A stretch of DNA of 64,000 bases from Luteitalea pratensis (GCF_001618865.1 NZ_CP015136.1:2887001-2951000), one strand, 5' to 3'. Counted from the first letter of the stretch, positions 27,106 through 36,546 are shown. Notes: generated from the sequence alone by a model not told the origin. Translations and numbers: made by a program.

Positions 27106-27963
27106 ATGCGCTCAGGCTCGGCACTGGCGTTCCTCTTCGTGTTGCTCCTGCTCGCCGCTCCGTCGTCGGCACAGCTGTCTGCGGCCAAGGAGGGCCCCGT
27201 CGTCTACGGTCATCATCACGTCAACGCGACGAGCATTGCAGCGCACTCGACGTTCTGGGTCGACACGCTGGGCGGTGTTCCGATCACCATTGGTGGCCGC
27301 CAGATCGTCAAGTTCCCCAACGTGTTGGTCTTCCTCCGCGAGCAGGCGCCGACAGGCGGCTCGATCGGGACGACAGCCGATCACCTCGGCCTGGCGGTGC
27401 CGGACCTCCGACCGGTGATCGACAAGCTGAAGGCCGGCGGTTACCGAATGATCACGCGCGACTCGGTGCCGGCTGACTGGGCGGTGAGCGACGACATCAC
27501 GAGAAGCCCGGCAGGTGGACGTCCGATCGCATTCGTACTGGGCCCGGACGATCTCAAGGTGGAACTCGTGCAGATCGCGGACCAGAAGGCGCCGGCGATG
27601 CTCCAGCATGTGCACTTCTTCGGACCGGAGAGAGACGAGATGCAGGCCTGGTACGTCAAGGTGTTCGGCGCACGCGCGGGTGCGCCAGCGCCAGGCGCGC
27701 GGTTCCTGACGGCAGCCTTGCCAGGCGTCTCGCTGAACTTTTCCGCCTCGCCTGCTCCTGTCGTCGGCACGAAGGGCCGTGTCGTCGACCACGTGGGTTT
27801 CGAGATCGACGACCTTCCGACCTTCCTCAAGAAACTCGACGCGATGGGGATCAGGCCGGAGAACGTGCGTCAGGTGCCCGATCTCGGCATAGCCATCGCG
27901 TTCATCACCGATCCGTGGGGAACGTTGATCGAACTGACCGAGGGGCTCGACAAGATCCAATGA
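27106..27963 (+). CDS. exported VOC (glyoxalase/dioxygenase-fold) protein, two modules
   Basis: A 285-residue protein. Signal peptide LAFLFVLLLLAAPSSAQ. Two VOC half-domains follow: VVYGHHHVNATSIAAHSTFWVDTLGG to IAFVLGPDDLKVELVQI, and MLQHVHFFGPERDEMQAWYVKVFGA to AIAFITDPWGTLIELTEG. Each has a His near the first strand and a Glu in the last strand (KVELV, LIELT), the usual metal ligands. Exported VOC proteins are unusual, since most are cytosolic, but are known in Acidobacteriota. The reaction is not predictable. ATG 27106 directly precedes the signal peptide. Confidence 0.85.
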   Translation: MRSGSALAFLFVLLLLAAPSSAQLSAAKEGPVVYGHHHVNATSIAAHSTFWVDTLGGVPITIGGRQIVKFPNVLVFLREQAPTGGSIGTTADHLGLAVPDLRPVIDKLKAGGYRMITRDSVPADWAVSDDITRSPAGGRPIAFVLGPDDLKVELVQIADQKAPAMLQHVHFFGPERDEMQAWYVKVFGARAGAPAPGARFLTAALPGVSLNFSASPAPVVGTKGRVVDHVGFEIDDLPTFLKKLDAMGIRPENVRQVPDLGIAIAFITDPWGTLIELTEGLDKIQ

Positions 27964-28124
27964 CGTGGCGGCCGGGCCCTTCCGGAGAGCGTGGCGCCGG
28001 GACGTGACGCCACACCGATGCCCGGCCCCCGAAGGTCCATCTCGACCAATGGGGTCGCTCGGTCTACGCGGAACACCATCCGTGGTACCGTGTGCCCAGC
28101 TCTTCAGTTCACAGGAGGGAGCCC

Positions 28125-28622
28125 ATGCGGTATCTGACTCTCGGCATCATGCTCTGCGCCAGCCTCGTCGTCGGATCGACGGTGCAGGCGCAGCCAATCG
28201 ATCCTCAGATCGCGGCCCCCGTCACCAGGTTCATCGATGCCTTCAACAAGGGCGATGTGGCCGGCGCGGCGGCGACGCATGCGTCGGCAGCCGACCTCGT
28301 CATCATCGACGAAGTGGCGCCTTACCTGTGGCGTGGTGCGAAGGCGTTCGAGACGTGGATGGGCGATCTGGATCGCGATGCCAAGGCGAAGGGCATCACC
28401 GACCAGCAGGTGACGCTCGGCAAGGTGACGCGTGTCGAAACCAACGGCACCTCGGCCTATGTCGTCGTTCCATCGGCCTATGCCTTCAAGGAGAAGGGCG
28501 TCGCGATGCGCGAAGAGGCGCAGATGACGTTTGTCTTGAAGAAGGATCCCGCTGGCTGGTCGATCCATGGCTGGACGTGGACTGGCCCGCGAGGGAAGAA
28601 GATCACCACCGCAACGAAGTAA
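28125..28622 (+). CDS. exported SnoaL/NTF2-like protein
   Basis: A 165-residue protein. Signal peptide YLTLGIMLCASLVVGSTVQAQ. The NTF2-like cone-fold pattern is APVTRFIDAFNKGDVAGAAATHASAADLVIIDEVAPYLWRGAKAFETWM, then strands ending WSIHGWTWTGPRGKKIT. AGGAGG lies close upstream of ATG 28125. NTF2-like domains bind small ligands or act as isomerases; this one has no obvious catalytic Asp/His pair that I can assign. It follows the VOC gene by 160 bp on the same strand. Confidence 0.8.
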   Translation: MRYLTLGIMLCASLVVGSTVQAQPIDPQIAAPVTRFIDAFNKGDVAGAAATHASAADLVIIDEVAPYLWRGAKAFETWMGDLDRDAKAKGITDQQVTLGKVTRVETNGTSAYVVVPSAYAFKEKGVAMREEAQMTFVLKKDPAGWSIHGWTWTGPRGKKITTATK

Positions 28623-29060
28623 CGATCCGCTGCACGCCGCCTGTTGGTGGCTCTGAACGTGGCTGTCCCATTGCAGTCCGTCGCGAAGTACATTCGGCCT
28701 TGCGGGCGATCGACATCAAAGTCCTGGCGCACCCGGTGCGCAATTGCGCTCGACACACGACGACACCTTGATGAGAGCGTGATTGACGCCCTCAGTCGTG
28801 AGTTCGGCGGCGCCTGAGCCGGCGATGGAGTTTGTCGCCCGGCAGGTCGGGCGACGACGCGTTCAACTCCTGTCCATCCTCCATGTACGCTGAAAGCGCC
28901 CGGAGCGTTTAGATCGACGGGCGCATTCCAGCGGTGAGTGCGAGCCCACTTCAGCGCCCCGGCTGGAGTTCCTCAGCGCGTCGTCCGGAGGGCACATGCG
29001 CGACGCCGTGTTCTCGCGGTGGCGTCGGGTCGGCGACGCGACCACAGGAAGCAGCGGCAC
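28623..29060. other. intergenic stretch, nothing recognised
   Basis: No frame shows consistent protein-like composition. A weak palindrome (GTCGCCCGGCAGGTCGGGCGAC) at about 28832-28853 could act as a terminator or protein site. The upstream region of the YCF48-like gene lies at its right end. Confidence 0.4.
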
Positions 29061-30707
29061 ATGACCAGACTCGACCGCGTCACCCAGATTCTCGATCAGG
29101 CGATCGGCGGACCGAACGTCAACATCGGCGTGCATCGTGCGTTCTGGCGGGGCTTGACACGCGAACAGTTCGTCACGAAGAAGGTGTTCGACCTGCCGCT
29201 GGTGACCGTCTCCGATGGGCAACACTCGAACCTGGTCAAGGCGCTCAGAGGAGAGTCGCCGTTCGGCATCGATCTGCCGACTCCGCCACCTGACGCCGAG
29301 TTCAGTCGTATGCCAGCCGGCCTTGCCGCAGTGGCGGAAGAAGACATCGCGTTCATTCAGCAATGGATCGACGACGGCTGTCCGGATGAGCCGCCAGTGG
29401 TCAACGAACTGCGTTGGCGAGCCACGAATGCACCCCGCGCGAGTTCGCGCACTGACGACATCTGGTTCGTAGATCCAGCAATCGGGTGGGCCGTCAACAG
29501 TAATGGCCAGATTGTGCACACCGAAGACGGCGGGACGTCGTGGGTCGAGCAGTTGCACGACGAAGACGTCTATTTTCGGTGCGTGGGGTTTGCGTCTCGC
29601 ACGCGCGGCTGGGCGGGCACGCTGACCGCTTCCAAGCGGCTCTTCCAGACTCGCGATGGCGGTGGACACTGGACGGCAGTTTCCAACTTGCCACCGGGAA
29701 CACCGGCGGCCATCTGTGGATTGTCCGTGGTGAACGATCAGGTGGTCTTCGCCTCGGGAACGAATTTTCCAAACAGGCCGCCCGCGGTGATCAAGACCGT
29801 CGACGGTGGTCAGACATGGACGGCGATTGACATGAAGCCGTTTGCTGACCTGCTGATCGATACGTTCTTCACCAGCCCGGATACCGGGTGGGTCGTCGGG
29901 GGCAAGACCGATCAACCACCAGCGACGCGAACCAATGTACGGCCGGTGGTGCTCCGTACGGAGGATGGCGGGCGGACCTGGGTCGACCGGGCCGCAGCGA
30001 TCCAGGGGGTGTTTCCTCGCGGAGAGTGGGGGTGGAAGATTCAGTTCCTGGACGACGGCGTCGGGTTCGTCTCGCTGGAAAACTTCAACGCCGGCGCCAT
30101 TCTGAAGACGCTGGATGGTGGGCTCACCTGGACCCGACACGCCATCAACGACCCACAGCTCAACGCCAACCTGGAGGGCGTGGGGTTCGTCGACGCGCAG
30201 CATGGGTGGGTCGGCGGGTGGGGCGACGCCAATTTCCAGCGACTCTCGAGCAGCGAGACCCGCGACGGCGGCATCACCTGGAAGGATGCCAATGAAATCG
30301 GGAAGGCCATCAACCGCTTTCGCTTCTTCGGTCGCCCCGTCACGGTGGGCTACGCCTCTGGCGAGACGGTCTACAAATACTCCTCCGAGCCCACGCGTGC
30401 CCCCCGGGCGGCGGCAGCCGAGGAACGGCCGCGATTTCTGGAATCGCTGGAGCCTGTCTCGGCCGTCGGTCCTCTGACCATTGGCGTGACGGTGCCGCCG
30501 GCGGCGGAGCGCTTGACCGTCAGAATCTGGGATCGGTTCGGCGACTTCGTGTTGATGTTGGTCGACGAGCCCGATCCGAGAGCCGGCCGACGCGAGCTGA
30601 CATGGGATCGACACGACGCCACTGGAGAGCGTCGCCCGCCGGGCTATTTCATTTGGCGCGTCACGGTGGACGGCGTGTCAGAGAGCCGTCTCGTACGGTT
30701 GCAGTGA
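29061..30707 (+). CDS. YCF48/BNR-type beta-propeller protein with C-terminal FlgD-like Ig domain
   Basis: A 548-residue protein without signal peptide. Residues 1-115 form a helical domain ending IAFIQQWIDDGCPD, which resembles the IxxWIxxG tail seen near planctomycete-type cytochrome domains but has no CxxCH. Then come propeller blades with the YCF48/sialidase Asp-box signature: VHTEDGGTSWVE, FQTRDGGGHWTA, IKTVDGGQTWTA, LRTEDGGRTWVD, LKTLDGGLTWTR, SETRDGGITWKD. Residues 450-548 look like a FlgD-type Ig domain (ERLTVRIWDRFGDFV...LTWDRHDATGERRPPGYFIWRVTVDG). AGGAAG lies upstream of ATG 29061. It probably forms a unit with the phospholipase D gene 68 bp downstream. The role is unknown. Confidence 0.8.
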   Translation: MTRLDRVTQILDQAIGGPNVNIGVHRAFWRGLTREQFVTKKVFDLPLVTVSDGQHSNLVKALRGESPFGIDLPTPPPDAEFSRMPAGLAAVAEEDIAFIQQWIDDGCPDEPPVVNELRWRATNAPRASSRTDDIWFVDPAIGWAVNSNGQIVHTEDGGTSWVEQLHDEDVYFRCVGFASRTRGWAGTLTASKRLFQTRDGGGHWTAVSNLPPGTPAAICGLSVVNDQVVFASGTNFPNRPPAVIKTVDGGQTWTAIDMKPFADLLIDTFFTSPDTGWVVGGKTDQPPATRTNVRPVVLRTEDGGRTWVDRAAAIQGVFPRGEWGWKIQFLDDGVGFVSLENFNAGAILKTLDGGLTWTRHAINDPQLNANLEGVGFVDAQHGWVGGWGDANFQRLSSSETRDGGITWKDANEIGKAINRFRFFGRPVTVGYASGETVYKYSSEPTRAPRAAAAEERPRFLESLEPVSAVGPLTIGVTVPPAAERLTVRIWDRFGDFVLMLVDEPDPRAGRRELTWDRHDATGERRPPGYFIWRVTVDGVSESRLVRLQ

Positions 30708-30775
30708 GATCGCCGGCATCGAGGCGTCGATCGTCGTGAAGGGCCGAGCACCCCAGCCAGAGATCCGAGGCTCCC

Positions 30776-32578
30776 ATGCGAAGCAAGTCAGCAATGGTGG
30801 ATGGTTTTCAAGTCTTTGCCGTGACCGGCGTCAACACGATTTCGTTCGCGATCGCCGCCGACGCGCCGGCGCGCGCGGGCCTGCTCGGGTTTGCGGTCGA
30901 GCGCGCGGATCCAACCGAGAACGAGCGGTTCTTCATGTTCGGGTTCAAGGTCTTCAAGTCGCTCGTGCCCCAGCCTGACGAGACCTTGAAGGTGAGCACA
31001 TTCCAGCACCCGGTGCAGAGTCTCGTGTGGGACGATTTCACCGCGAAGCCGGATCGCGACTACACGTATACGTTTTATCCATTGCGGGGCAAGCCGAAGA
31101 ACATCGACCGCAGCGCGACGCCAATTTCCATCACGGTGCATACCGAGCCGCTTTTCAGCACGAACGAGCACGACATCTTCTTCAATCGCGGCGTGGCGAG
31201 CAGCCAGGCCTATGTCCGGCAGTTCGGCAACAAGAAGCCGGATGACCCGACCTTGAGCAGGGAGGAACAGGAGCGGGCCTTCCAATGGCTCACGCGCGAG
31301 CTCGACGAAGCGATTCTCAGGTTCATCCGCGCCGCGCAGGCTGGCGACGCGTTGCGCTGCTGCTTCTACGAGTTCCGGTATCTGCCGGTCGCGCAAGAGC
31401 TCAAGAAGGCGATCGACCGGGGCGTCGACGTGCAGATCATCTGTGACGGCAAGGACAACGGCCTGCCGGCCAGGGACGGGAACCCGGCTGTCGCGCCGTT
31501 TCCGCGGCAGGACAATCTCGCGACGATCAAGAAAGCAGAGCTGCCCAAGACGAGCATCGTGCTGCGCGAGGCGAGGCCAAATGTCATCTCGCACAACAAG
31601 TTCATGGTGCTCGTGAAAGGCCCCGGCTCGACGGCCACCGAGGTGTGGACGGGCTCCACGAACCTCTCGCTGGGGGGCATTTCGGGTCAGACCAACGTCG
31701 GCCACTGGATCCGGAACCAGGACGTCGCCAGGCAGTACCTGGCGTACTGGGATGTCATGAGCGAGGATCTCGGCGCACCGAAAGGCGTAAGTGGGGCGTC
31801 GGCGGCCGGCAAGGCGAAGAATGCCGAGCTCCTGGATCGGGTCGAAGGACTGGCGCCCGTGCCGACGTCGCTCGCCGGTATTCCCAGCGGCGTCACGCCG
31901 GTGTTCAGTCCACGCCGCGGCAGCGCCGTGCTGAAGAACTACATCGAGCTCGTCGACGCCGCCGAGAGGTTCTCGGCCGTCACGCTCGCGTTCGGTGTGA
32001 ACAGGAAGTTCAAGGACGCCCTGAAAGACAACACCATCAAGAGCCCGCTCCTCTTCCTGCTGCTCGAGAAGGAGGACGTGCCGAATCCGCAGAGCACGTC
32101 AGAATTCGTGCGCCTCAAGGCCGCGAACAACATCTATCAGGCCTTCGGGGCCTTCATCAGGAATCCTGTGTACCAATGGGCGCGGGAAACCAACGCGCGT
32201 GCCCTGAGCTTGAACTCGCACGTGGTCTACATCCACTCGAAATTCCTGCTCCGCGATCCGCTTGGCGCGGATCCGATTGTCGTCACGGGTTCGGCGAACT
32301 TCAGCGATGCGTCCACGAACGACAACGACGAGAACATGATCCTGATCCGCGGTGATCTGCGCGTGGCCGACATCTACTTCACCGAGTTCAACCGGCTGTT
32401 CAATCACTACTACTTCCGAGCCGTGATGGAGCTCGTGCTGCGCAACCGCCCCAACGCCAATCAGGACGCGAGCCTCTTCCTGGCTGAGGACGACAGCTGG
32501 ACGCAGAAGTACAAGCCCGGCACGCTCCGCAGCAAACGCGTCGAGGTGTTCACACACATGGCGATTCCAGGGGTCTAG
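30776..32578 (+). CDS. phospholipase D-superfamily protein with N-terminal beta domain
   Basis: A 600-residue protein. Residues 1-130 are beta-rich (VFAVTGVNTISFAIAADAPARAGLLGFAVER...), likely an Ig-like or C2-like module. Two PLD half-sites follow. The second is canonical: HSKFLLRDPLGADPIVVTGSANFSDAS (HxKx4D plus GSAN). The first, HNKFMVLVKGPGSTATEVWTGSTNLS, has HxK and GSTN but lacks the aspartate at the expected place. No signal peptide, so it would act inside the producer or be delivered by another route. Substrate could be phospholipid or nucleic acid. It lies between the YCF48-like gene and dodecin. Confidence 0.85.
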   Translation: MRSKSAMVDGFQVFAVTGVNTISFAIAADAPARAGLLGFAVERADPTENERFFMFGFKVFKSLVPQPDETLKVSTFQHPVQSLVWDDFTAKPDRDYTYTFYPLRGKPKNIDRSATPISITVHTEPLFSTNEHDIFFNRGVASSQAYVRQFGNKKPDDPTLSREEQERAFQWLTRELDEAILRFIRAAQAGDALRCCFYEFRYLPVAQELKKAIDRGVDVQIICDGKDNGLPARDGNPAVAPFPRQDNLATIKKAELPKTSIVLREARPNVISHNKFMVLVKGPGSTATEVWTGSTNLSLGGISGQTNVGHWIRNQDVARQYLAYWDVMSEDLGAPKGVSGASAAGKAKNAELLDRVEGLAPVPTSLAGIPSGVTPVFSPRRGSAVLKNYIELVDAAERFSAVTLAFGVNRKFKDALKDNTIKSPLLFLLLEKEDVPNPQSTSEFVRLKAANNIYQAFGAFIRNPVYQWARETNARALSLNSHVVYIHSKFLLRDPLGADPIVVTGSANFSDASTNDNDENMILIRGDLRVADIYFTEFNRLFNHYYFRAVMELVLRNRPNANQDASLFLAEDDSWTQKYKPGTLRSKRVEVFTHMAIPGV

Positions 32579-32705
32579 CCGGCGATTGGTCGTCCCTGGA
32601 AGCACCGATGGGCCAGGGACGGGTGGGCGCTCGCCGATCATCACTGATATGTTGGCGTGCAGCCGGTCGAAATCCATCGACCGACCCAGTCTGGAGGAGG
32701 GCGGA

Positions 32706-32909
32706 ATGTCAGTCGCCAAGGTGTCGGAAATCAGCGCCACGTCATTGAAGAGCTTCGAAGACGCGATTCAGCTGGGAATTGCCCGGGCATCGAAAACGCT
32801 ACGCAATGTCCGAGGTGCCTGGATCAAGGAGCAGCACGTGCGCTGTGACAGCGGCAAGGTCGTGGAATACCAGGTCAACATGATGGTCACCTTCGTTCTC
32901 GACGACTAA
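32706..32909 (+). CDS. dodecin family flavin-binding protein
   Basis: A 67-residue protein matching dodecin over its full length: MSVAKVSEISATSLKSFEDAI, GIARASKTLRNVRGAWIKEQ and YQVNMMVTFVLDD. Dodecins form hollow dodecamers that bind and store flavins in the cytosol. The conserved aromatic that stacks on the isoalloxazine ring is present (W in RGAWIKEQ). GGAGGAGGG lies just upstream of ATG 32706. It may be transcribed with the PLD gene (127 bp upstream) or alone. It is convergent with the GH43 gene, 13 bp apart. Confidence 0.92.
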   Translation: MSVAKVSEISATSLKSFEDAIQLGIARASKTLRNVRGAWIKEQHVRCDSGKVVEYQVNMMVTFVLDD

Positions 32910-32922
32910 CGTCATACCGCCA

Positions 32923-33930
32923 TTACGGCTGTGCCACCGGCTGGCCGACCCTTGGCCAGCCGTCGCCGGTCCACGTAAGCGGGCGCACCTGCAGGATCCG
33001 CTGGGCCTCCAGGTTCTGCATGTCGTAGGTGTGGTGGACCATGTACTGGAGTGCACCGCTGGTGACGACGCCGTTGTGTCCGGGCCCGCGCCAGCGCTCG
33101 TCGCTCTGGAGCACCAGCGTGCCGCCTCCCTCGAGCATGGGCTTGCCCGCAGCATCGACGTACGGCCCGGTCGCCGTGCGGCTGCGGCCCACCGTGACTT
33201 TGTACGTGCTCTTGGCGCCATCGCAGCAGCCATCCCACGACACGAACAGGTAGTAGTAGCCGCCGTGAAAGATCACGAAGGGGGCCTCGATCGCGTGAGA
33301 CTTCGTATCGGGACGGGCGGCGACGGGCTGGACCTTGGCACCAGGCCTGGGCTTGCCTGTCGCGGGATCGACCTCCACCATCTTGAGTCCCGACCAATGC
33401 GATCCCCAGAACAGCAGCCATCGGTCCTGTTCGTCGACCAGGAGCGCGGGATCGATGGCGTTGAAGTCCGAGGTGTCCGCGGACGACTCGAGCACCTTGC
33501 CGCGGTCCTGCCACTTGTAGTCGGGACTCGCGGAGTCGAGCGTCCGGTTCACGGCCAAACCGATCACCGACCGCTGACTGCCGAATGTCGAGACGCTGTA
33601 ATACAGGTAGTACAGGCCATCGTGGTAGCTGAGGTCGGGAGCCCAGATACCCTGCGTGCCCGGTACCTCACGTTGTGCCCAATCGGGGACGGCTTGCTCG
33701 AATACGCGGCCGGCGGGTTCCCATCGCACGAGATCGGTGCTCCTGAGCAACTGCACGCCACGGCCCGTGGCGGCGACGTAGTAGACGGTCTCCCCTGCCT
33801 GGTTCTTCGTGGCGACCGCCGTCGGATCGGGCGCGCCGGTGAGCAGGCCTTCACGCGGCTGGGCCAAGGCAATGGCGGGGACGCAAAGAAGCAGCGATAG
33901 CGCCGAGAAGCACTGCGGCAGGTGAGTCAT
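32923..33930 (-). CDS. exported GH43-family glycosidase (arabinanase-like)
   Basis: A 335-residue protein. Signal peptide ALSLLLCVPAIALAQ. The five-bladed propeller has the three acidic positions of GH43. The base is in GAPDPTAVATK, the pKa-modulating Asp in FNAIDPALLVDEQDRWLLFWGSHW, and the acid in AIEAPFVIFHGGYYYLFVSWD. Also present are IWAPDLSYHDGLYYLYYSVSTFG and GPGHNGVV. The pattern fits extracellular endo-1,5-alpha-L-arabinanases. ATG 33930 is used; in-frame sequence further upstream is not protein-like. Convergent with dodecin. Confidence 0.9.
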   Translation of the reverse strand: MTHLPQCFSALSLLLCVPAIALAQPREGLLTGAPDPTAVATKNQAGETVYYVAATGRGVQLLRSTDLVRWEPAGRVFEQAVPDWAQREVPGTQGIWAPDLSYHDGLYYLYYSVSTFGSQRSVIGLAVNRTLDSASPDYKWQDRGKVLESSADTSDFNAIDPALLVDEQDRWLLFWGSHWSGLKMVEVDPATGKPRPGAKVQPVAARPDTKSHAIEAPFVIFHGGYYYLFVSWDGCCDGAKSTYKVTVGRSRTATGPYVDAAGKPMLEGGGTLVLQSDERWRGPGHNGVVTSGALQYMVHHTYDMQNLEAQRILQVRPLTWTGDGWPRVGQPVAQP

Positions 33931-34294
33931 GAGCGCGCTCACACTACACGATCTCAGGCGGATCCTTGGCGGCTCGACTCGCGGAACAACCACGCACGCG
34001 GCCCCAACTGTGCGGTCACTGCGAGCGCCCGGCCGCAACGCCGACGCTGGCCGCGTGCAGTCGTGCCCAGCGTGTGCTGGCGCGCTCTCCACTTCGCGCG
34101 GGCGCCAGACGCCTTGCGGGCGGGCGGTGAGTGAACGACGCGACCTCGTCCAACGCACCGGTGACAGCCCGCGGACGCAACGTTGGAGTGTCGACGCCGA
34201 TCGCTGAGTGGACCGAACTGTCCGTTCTGAACGAACAGGACGTTTTGGATGTGGCGCGCACCGCAAGCACCAGCGGAGGCTGCGTGGAGAATGG
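33931..34294. other. intergenic stretch between divergent genes
   Basis: Nothing protein-like in any frame. It should hold the promoters for the GH43 gene (leftward) and the RES-like gene (rightward). No operator is recognisable. Confidence 0.4.
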
Positions 34295-35095
34295 ATGCCT
34301 GCTGTCAAATCGTTCGCCGTTCTGGACGCCGTCTACAAGGCCACCCTCAAGATCGGGCGGGAAGCTCCGACGACGCCGTTCATGCACATGACCCCGGTAT
34401 TCCGGTCGTTTCCGCAGGGCCATTTCGTCGTGGACACCCATCGGCATGTTTTCCGACGCGACCATGCCGACCGCGCACTGGTGATCCCGCGCAAGTCCAG
34501 TGATGACAACCGTTGGACTGGGAACGCGCAGCCGTCCGTCCCCGCAGGACGAGGCGGCCTCTATTGTTCGGTGCAGGGTCAGGCGACCATTAATGAGGCT
34601 GCGTACTACTTTCAACGCCAGCGCCACACGCGGGCAGTCGCCGCCGGGAATCCCACACCGGCGCCAGTCGCAAGGACTGCGGTGTTGACCGGCAAATGCG
34701 TCGTTCGAATCCGGCTCCTTGGCCACTGGCTGGCGGCCGATCTCTCACCCCGGCACAACCCTGGAGCCATCGGGTTTCTCGGTCGCATCGAGAAAGATCC
34801 GAACGTCAAGGCGGCATTTCGGAGCGCCGGATACGCGAGCCGCACCGTCGTCGATCTCATCAATGATTCTGACGATTGTTCGGTTGCCCGCGGCATCGGA
34901 CTCGCTCTCGATGAGACCGGCCATCAGGCATTGATGGTGGAGACAGCCCGGCAGTCCGAGCGGTCCCCGATCGAGCGCGGCGACAACTTGATCTTCTTTG
35001 GCGCCCTCGAAGAGAAGATCCGCAACCTCTCGATTGACGAGGCATACATTTTCCCCGTCGTGGGCGAACCGGAACGATATCCCGTGTCGTTCTGA
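34295..35095 (+). CDS. putative RES-domain-like protein
   Basis: A 266-residue cytosolic protein. It has GGLYCSVQGQATINEAAYYFQRQ, a reasonable match to the RES motif region (R...LY.S....A..E), and later DLSPRHNPGAIGFLGRIEKD and ARGIGLALDETGHQALMVETARQSERSP. RES-domain toxins degrade NAD+ and are normally preceded by a small Xre-type antitoxin. No antitoxin ORF is seen upstream here. The conserved Arg/Tyr/Glu/Ser set cannot be confirmed by eye, so this is a tentative call; an orphan or unrelated protein is possible. GGAG lies five bases before ATG 34295. Confidence 0.4.
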   Translation: MPAVKSFAVLDAVYKATLKIGREAPTTPFMHMTPVFRSFPQGHFVVDTHRHVFRRDHADRALVIPRKSSDDNRWTGNAQPSVPAGRGGLYCSVQGQATINEAAYYFQRQRHTRAVAAGNPTPAPVARTAVLTGKCVVRIRLLGHWLAADLSPRHNPGAIGFLGRIEKDPNVKAAFRSAGYASRTVVDLINDSDDCSVARGIGLALDETGHQALMVETARQSERSPIERGDNLIFFGALEEKIRNLSIDEAYIFPVVGEPERYPVSF

Positions 35096-35163
35096 GACGA
35101 AGTCGGGCGCGTCTGTGGGCGTCCAGCGCGACACGATCCATCAAGGGAGCTGCGACGGAGACC

Positions 35164-35511
35164 AGCTGATCGGCGGCTACTTCGACGAGCACCCGTGGGG
35201 CACGTTCGACGCGCCCGTCATCGTCGAAGACCCGGCGTTCCCCGGCGTGAAGCAATGGCCATCGGCGTTCACGATCAGCGACGAGATCTATCAGATCAAG
35301 AATTTCTCGAGAACGACGACGCGTGTCCTGGTGCGCCTCGATCCGTCGAAGCTGGACCTCAACAACCCGCGCGTGTATCGCACGGACGCCGACTTCGCGG
35401 TCACGTGGGCCAGGATGTACGGCCAGGGACGCGTGTTCTACTCCACGCTCGGCCACGTCGAAGCCAACTGGGACAGACCCGAGATGCAGACGATGATTGC
35501 CGAAGCGATCA
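35164..35511. repeat. 348-bp direct repeat, copy 2 (ThuA fragment)
   Basis: It matches 20548-20895 base for base without gaps and with only a few percent differences. Outside these exact limits the flanks are unrelated. The match includes third-codon positions, so it is recent duplication or transfer from a close paralogue. Confidence 0.85.
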
Positions 35512-35579
35512 TGCGCCGAGCTTCCCTGAGTGTGGGCGCGAGAATGAACTTCTCGGCGACGGCTCCGCCTACTCCATAG
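35164..35579 (+). pseudogene. truncated ThuA-domain fragment
   Basis: The frame contains the C-terminal half of the exported ThuA protein at 20 kb (GGYFDEHPWGTFDAPVIVEDPAFPG to HVEANWDRPEMQTMIAEAI) and then runs into unrelated residues to a stop at 35579. The N-terminal half, including the signal peptide and first strands, is absent. The upstream sequence is the tail of the RES-like gene. It is a duplicated piece, not a functional gene. Confidence 0.8.
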
Positions 35580-35645
35580 GCTAATCTACAAGAGAGGGCA
35601 TCGTGAGCGTCCAGAGCGATCACGGCGACCTGCCGACGGAGGACA

Positions 35646-36546
35646 ATGATGACCATCGTCGGCGCCGACCGAACAAAGAGAATGACGCCCCTGGTCGCTC
35701 TCGGGTTGCTCGTCGCCGGCTCCACGTTGGGCGCACAGAATCAGCCTCTGCCCAATCAGGAATCCTTCCTCATTGAAACGCGCAGACACCTCCAGAGCGA
35801 CAGCACGCGTCAGAGCAACTATGTGTACGTGGAGACGCGACGTGCGCTGAAGCTCGACAAGGGCGGGCGTACCCGCGAGGAATCGGTCAAGGTTGTCGAG
35901 AGCTATCCCGGCCTTCCCGGCGAGGAGCGCTGGGAGCGGCTCATCGCCGAGGATGGCCGGCCGGTGCCACCGGAAGAATTGGCCAGGGAGGATCGGGAGC
36001 GCCAGCAGAAGGCCAACGAGATGGTCCAGCGGCTGGCCCGGGACTCATCGAAAGAGCTGGCGCGGCAAGAGCGTGCGCTTGAGAAGGCTCGTCGTGAGCG
36101 CGACGAGGCGGTAGGCGACATCGACAACGTCTTCGAGGTCCGGATGATCGGACGCGAGCGGGGTCGAAGAGCACGACACGATCGCATTCTTACTGACGCC
36201 CAGGCGAGATACGAAACCAAAGACCCGCGCGGGCGAACAGATGCGGCACTTCAGCGTGCGCGCCTGGGTCAGCGAGAACGATCACGAGTTGGTGAAACTG
36301 GAGGCCGAGGCGATCGACAACCTGAGGCTGGGCCTGGGTGGGCTGGCCAGGCTGCACAAGGGTGCCCGACTGTCGTTCCTGCGCCGAAAGGTCAATGGCG
36401 AGCTCTGGCTGCCTGCCGTTGTCAGTTATAACGGCAGCGCACGGGTGGGCCTGCTCGTCACGCTGCGGCGCGGCGGCACCTCAGAGTTTTCCGGCTATCG
36501 CAAGTACTCGGTCGATACATCCGAGGGTGTCAGCCGGCCGAAGTAG
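35646..36546 (+). pseudogene. exported coiled-coil-containing hypothetical protein, one frameshift
   Basis: The N-terminal segment has a signal-like start (TPLVALGLLVAGSTLGAQ). It is followed by YVYVETRRALKLDKGGRTREESVKVVESYPG and a charged helix (LARQERALEKARRERDEAVG). At about 36160 a four-G run has one G too many. Correcting it joins GRE to RVEEHDTIAFLLTPR and then to the frame ending MRHFSVRAWVSENDHELVKLEAEAID...GTSEFSGYRKYSVDTSEG at 36546. That ending is typical of acidobacterial exported proteins of about 300 residues with no known role. As written, the protein is cut after about 175 true residues. Confidence 0.7.

Noticed and set aside
34695-34725. GTTCGAATCC, resembling a tRNA T-loop
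   Set aside because: It lies inside the RES-like coding frame; no acceptor stem, anticodon arm or CCA end can be folded around it.
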